NCBI RefSeq assembly: GCF_003590095.1
Contig: NC_039492.1
Span: forward strand, 4,712,001-4,776,000
Direction of reading: 5' to 3'
Source: Trichoplusia ni
Taxonomy: Eukaryota > Arthropoda > Insecta > Lepidoptera > Noctuidae
DNA length: 64,000 nucleotides
Shown here: piece by piece, positions 62,421 through 64,000 of the stretch
Position numbering within the stretch: position 1 is the stretch's first letter
How the letters are laid out: each line of letters opens with the position of its first letter
Position numbers and translations under genes: made by a program
Notes under the pieces: generated by a model
What the model saw: only the letters and a program-made list of their open reading frames with translations
The model's database searches: none
Told to the model about the DNA's origin: nothing

Positions 62421-63600
62421 TGTCTCCACATGTGAACGACTTGCGTTAATTAAAGTTTTCTTTTTCTTTATATTTTATTCTAATGTACTACGGTATAGTA
62501 CTTGTTCTTCGTAATGCAAAGTGAAACAATTGTTAGTTGTTAGCCTTTAGTTTTAATAACTATCAAGATAAATAAGTACAAGTTCGCTTTTGTTGAGCTT
62601 TGTCTGTTCATGCAAAGAAACTTAGATTTAATTTCGATAATGGTGTATTAATTTCTTGTTGGTGTACGGAGTGTTCGAGCACGCGCTTTCGTAGGGCGAG
62701 CTCACACAGTGGGCCGGTACTCTACTCGCTCGGGTCGCTGTATCACGTCTGCCGGCCGGTACGGTTCGTGATACCGGTCGTGTCGGTAACCTGCGCCCAG
62801 AGCAGTTTCACACGACTGACCGTATGATTTTTCGTGATCACAGAGCAAGGGGAGTGTGCGCCAAGCCTTAGCGTCACGACGTGATTAATTTCTAAACCTT
62901 CTGACGCCTTAACTACCTCCGTAATAACTAAACTAGACACGAACCCGGGCCCAATGAATAAATTAAATACTAATTTCTTGACATACTTTGTTTGAAGCGG
63001 ATTGCCTTGCGAGTAATTACGGTTATGTTTTTATTTAGGTTAGGTCCATACCTAAAGTGAAAGTAACATTTCATAAAAATGTTGAGCAAATTTTTTTCAT
63101 AAATTTTTGATGTTTTGCACAAAGATAAGACGGTGTATTATAACATTGCCCATTTATCATGTTATTCGTTGTTTATAAGGCGGATAACGGTTGGTGTCGA
63201 CGTATTTTTACATTATGGTTATTAGTTAATGAGCCTTACGGTAAAGTTCGGCGATAAACACTTGTACGCATGATTACAGATCGGTAAAATTACTTAGTAG
63301 GTGAGATTATAAGCACAAGTTGATAATCGAAAATGCAATTAGTAATAGCAGTCAAATTTGGGATACGCTTGATTGTTAAAACAGTAAAAAAATAATTGTA
63401 AATAGATCAAGCATTTACAGTTTTATAACATTGTTTCGTTAAAACAATTAAATCCACATTATCCTTATAAGAACTCGCTTAAGCAACGCGCTAATATTTT
63501 AACTGCAGAAATAATTACACACATAACACGAGTATCGATCTAAATTGTTTGTTTTTACAGCGTCAGTTGAAACGAGTAATTAGTGTGGGAGTGATTAGAG
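62421..63600. other. Non-coding DNA, one CG-rich patch
   Basis: AT-rich except 62660-62880, which holds CTGCCGGCCGGTACGG and GATACCGGTCGTGTCGG. That patch crosses two opposed short open frames without motifs and may be an inserted repeat. Confidence 0.35.
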
Positions 63601-63690
63601 GTGAGAGCAGCTGATCGGCCTCGGCACGCAACAGTAGCGGGTTCGATGCCCGGCACGGCTCTCACGAAGGGCATTCGATCAAACCACCGC
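63590..63690 (+). mobile_element. tRNA-like SINE remnant
   Basis: A B-box-like AGCGGGTTCGATGCCCG is at 63636-63652, preceded by a GATCGGCCTCGGCACGC stretch in the place of the A-box side. The sequence then runs CACGGCTCTCACG. It does not fold as an intact tRNA in my reading. Confidence 0.4.
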
Positions 63691-64000
63691 CGGTAAAAAA
63701 TGAAGACTGCCTAGACTGCGTTTTACTTTAAGAATTAAAGGAGTAAATTGTCCACGATTATCCAAATAACTGCGGCCATTACGGACTAGCTTTGAGTTAA
63801 GTTTTTACCGTTTACCCTTTTCCAAGTAAATGAAAGGAAGAAAAGGATAATGTGTAATGATTTTTGACACAAAAAAATAAAATAACATTATACAAATTAC
63901 CATAAAAGTTACCATATTCTTACTATCTACAACCGAACAAATAATGACCTAGATAGATAACTAAATACTCGGCTAGTACTACGTAATTGGTTAATATTTA
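63691..64000. other. AT-rich non-coding DNA at the right edge
   Basis: Nothing recognisable. Confidence 0.5.

Noticed and set aside
1..64000. CRISPR arrays, prophage, operons or bacterial mobile elements
   Set aside because: No regularly spaced direct repeats, no ribosome-binding-site-led gene strings, and all supported genes have spliceosomal introns.

Overview
The window is a 64 kb, AT-rich stretch of an insect nuclear genome, almost certainly a lepidopteran (moth or butterfly). The evidence is intron-split genes whose proteins match animal families, an RR-2 cuticular protein, and dispersed repeats I recognise from many lepidopteran genomes: an element that opens ACTAGCTGTTGCCCGCG and ends TATTAGTATAGAT, RTE retrotransposon 3' ends containing CCAGCAGTGGA, and tRNA-like SINEs. 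There is no bacterial, viral or CRISPR content. Species cannot be fixed from the sequence.

The left 25.5 kb is gene-dense. On the minus strand the first two coding exons of a TMEM18 homologue lie 8.56 kb apart (8746-8802 and 67-184); the rest of the gene is off the left edge. Head-to-head with it, 9769-14151 (+) encodes the Golgi cysteine-rich protein GLG1 in seven exons. Its 3' end meets PRIM2, the large primase subunit (14243-15932, -, two exons); the two stop codons are 91 bp apart. PRIM2 in turn shares a 733 bp divergent promoter region with ATP13A1 (16666-23714, +, ten exons), the P5A ATPase of the endoplasmic reticulum. A three-exon RR-2 cuticular protein gene (24676-25494, -) with a well-spaced TATA box and initiator follows. 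The four ubiquitous genes have housekeeping roles (nuclear envelope, Golgi, replication, ER membrane quality control) and no shared pathway; the cuticle gene is a tissue-specific structural gene.

The right 38 kb (25.6-64 kb) is nearly gene-free. The only coding sequence I can support is an 85-codon terminal exon on the minus strand (39379-39636). It has a perfect acceptor, is proline-rich and carries a CtBP-like ALDLTKP motif; I read it as the C-terminus of a regulatory protein whose upstream exons lie beyond the right edge. The 24 kb to its right alternates AT-rich DNA with GC/CpG-rich islands and TAATTA-rich blocks, a texture usual for large introns and regulatory deserts of developmental genes. 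That reading is inference.

Small transposable elements are scattered throughout: a 432 bp element with 74 bp terminal inverted repeats and a nested perfect hairpin, a neighbouring palindromic MITE, a 290 bp foldback element, three near-complete copies and one end fragment of one dispersed family, three RTE remnants and two SINE remnants. I found no convincing new biological system. The most useful results are the hidden TMEM18 exons, the unidentified terminal exon with its large island-rich flank, and the clustered foldback elements in the TMEM18 intron.
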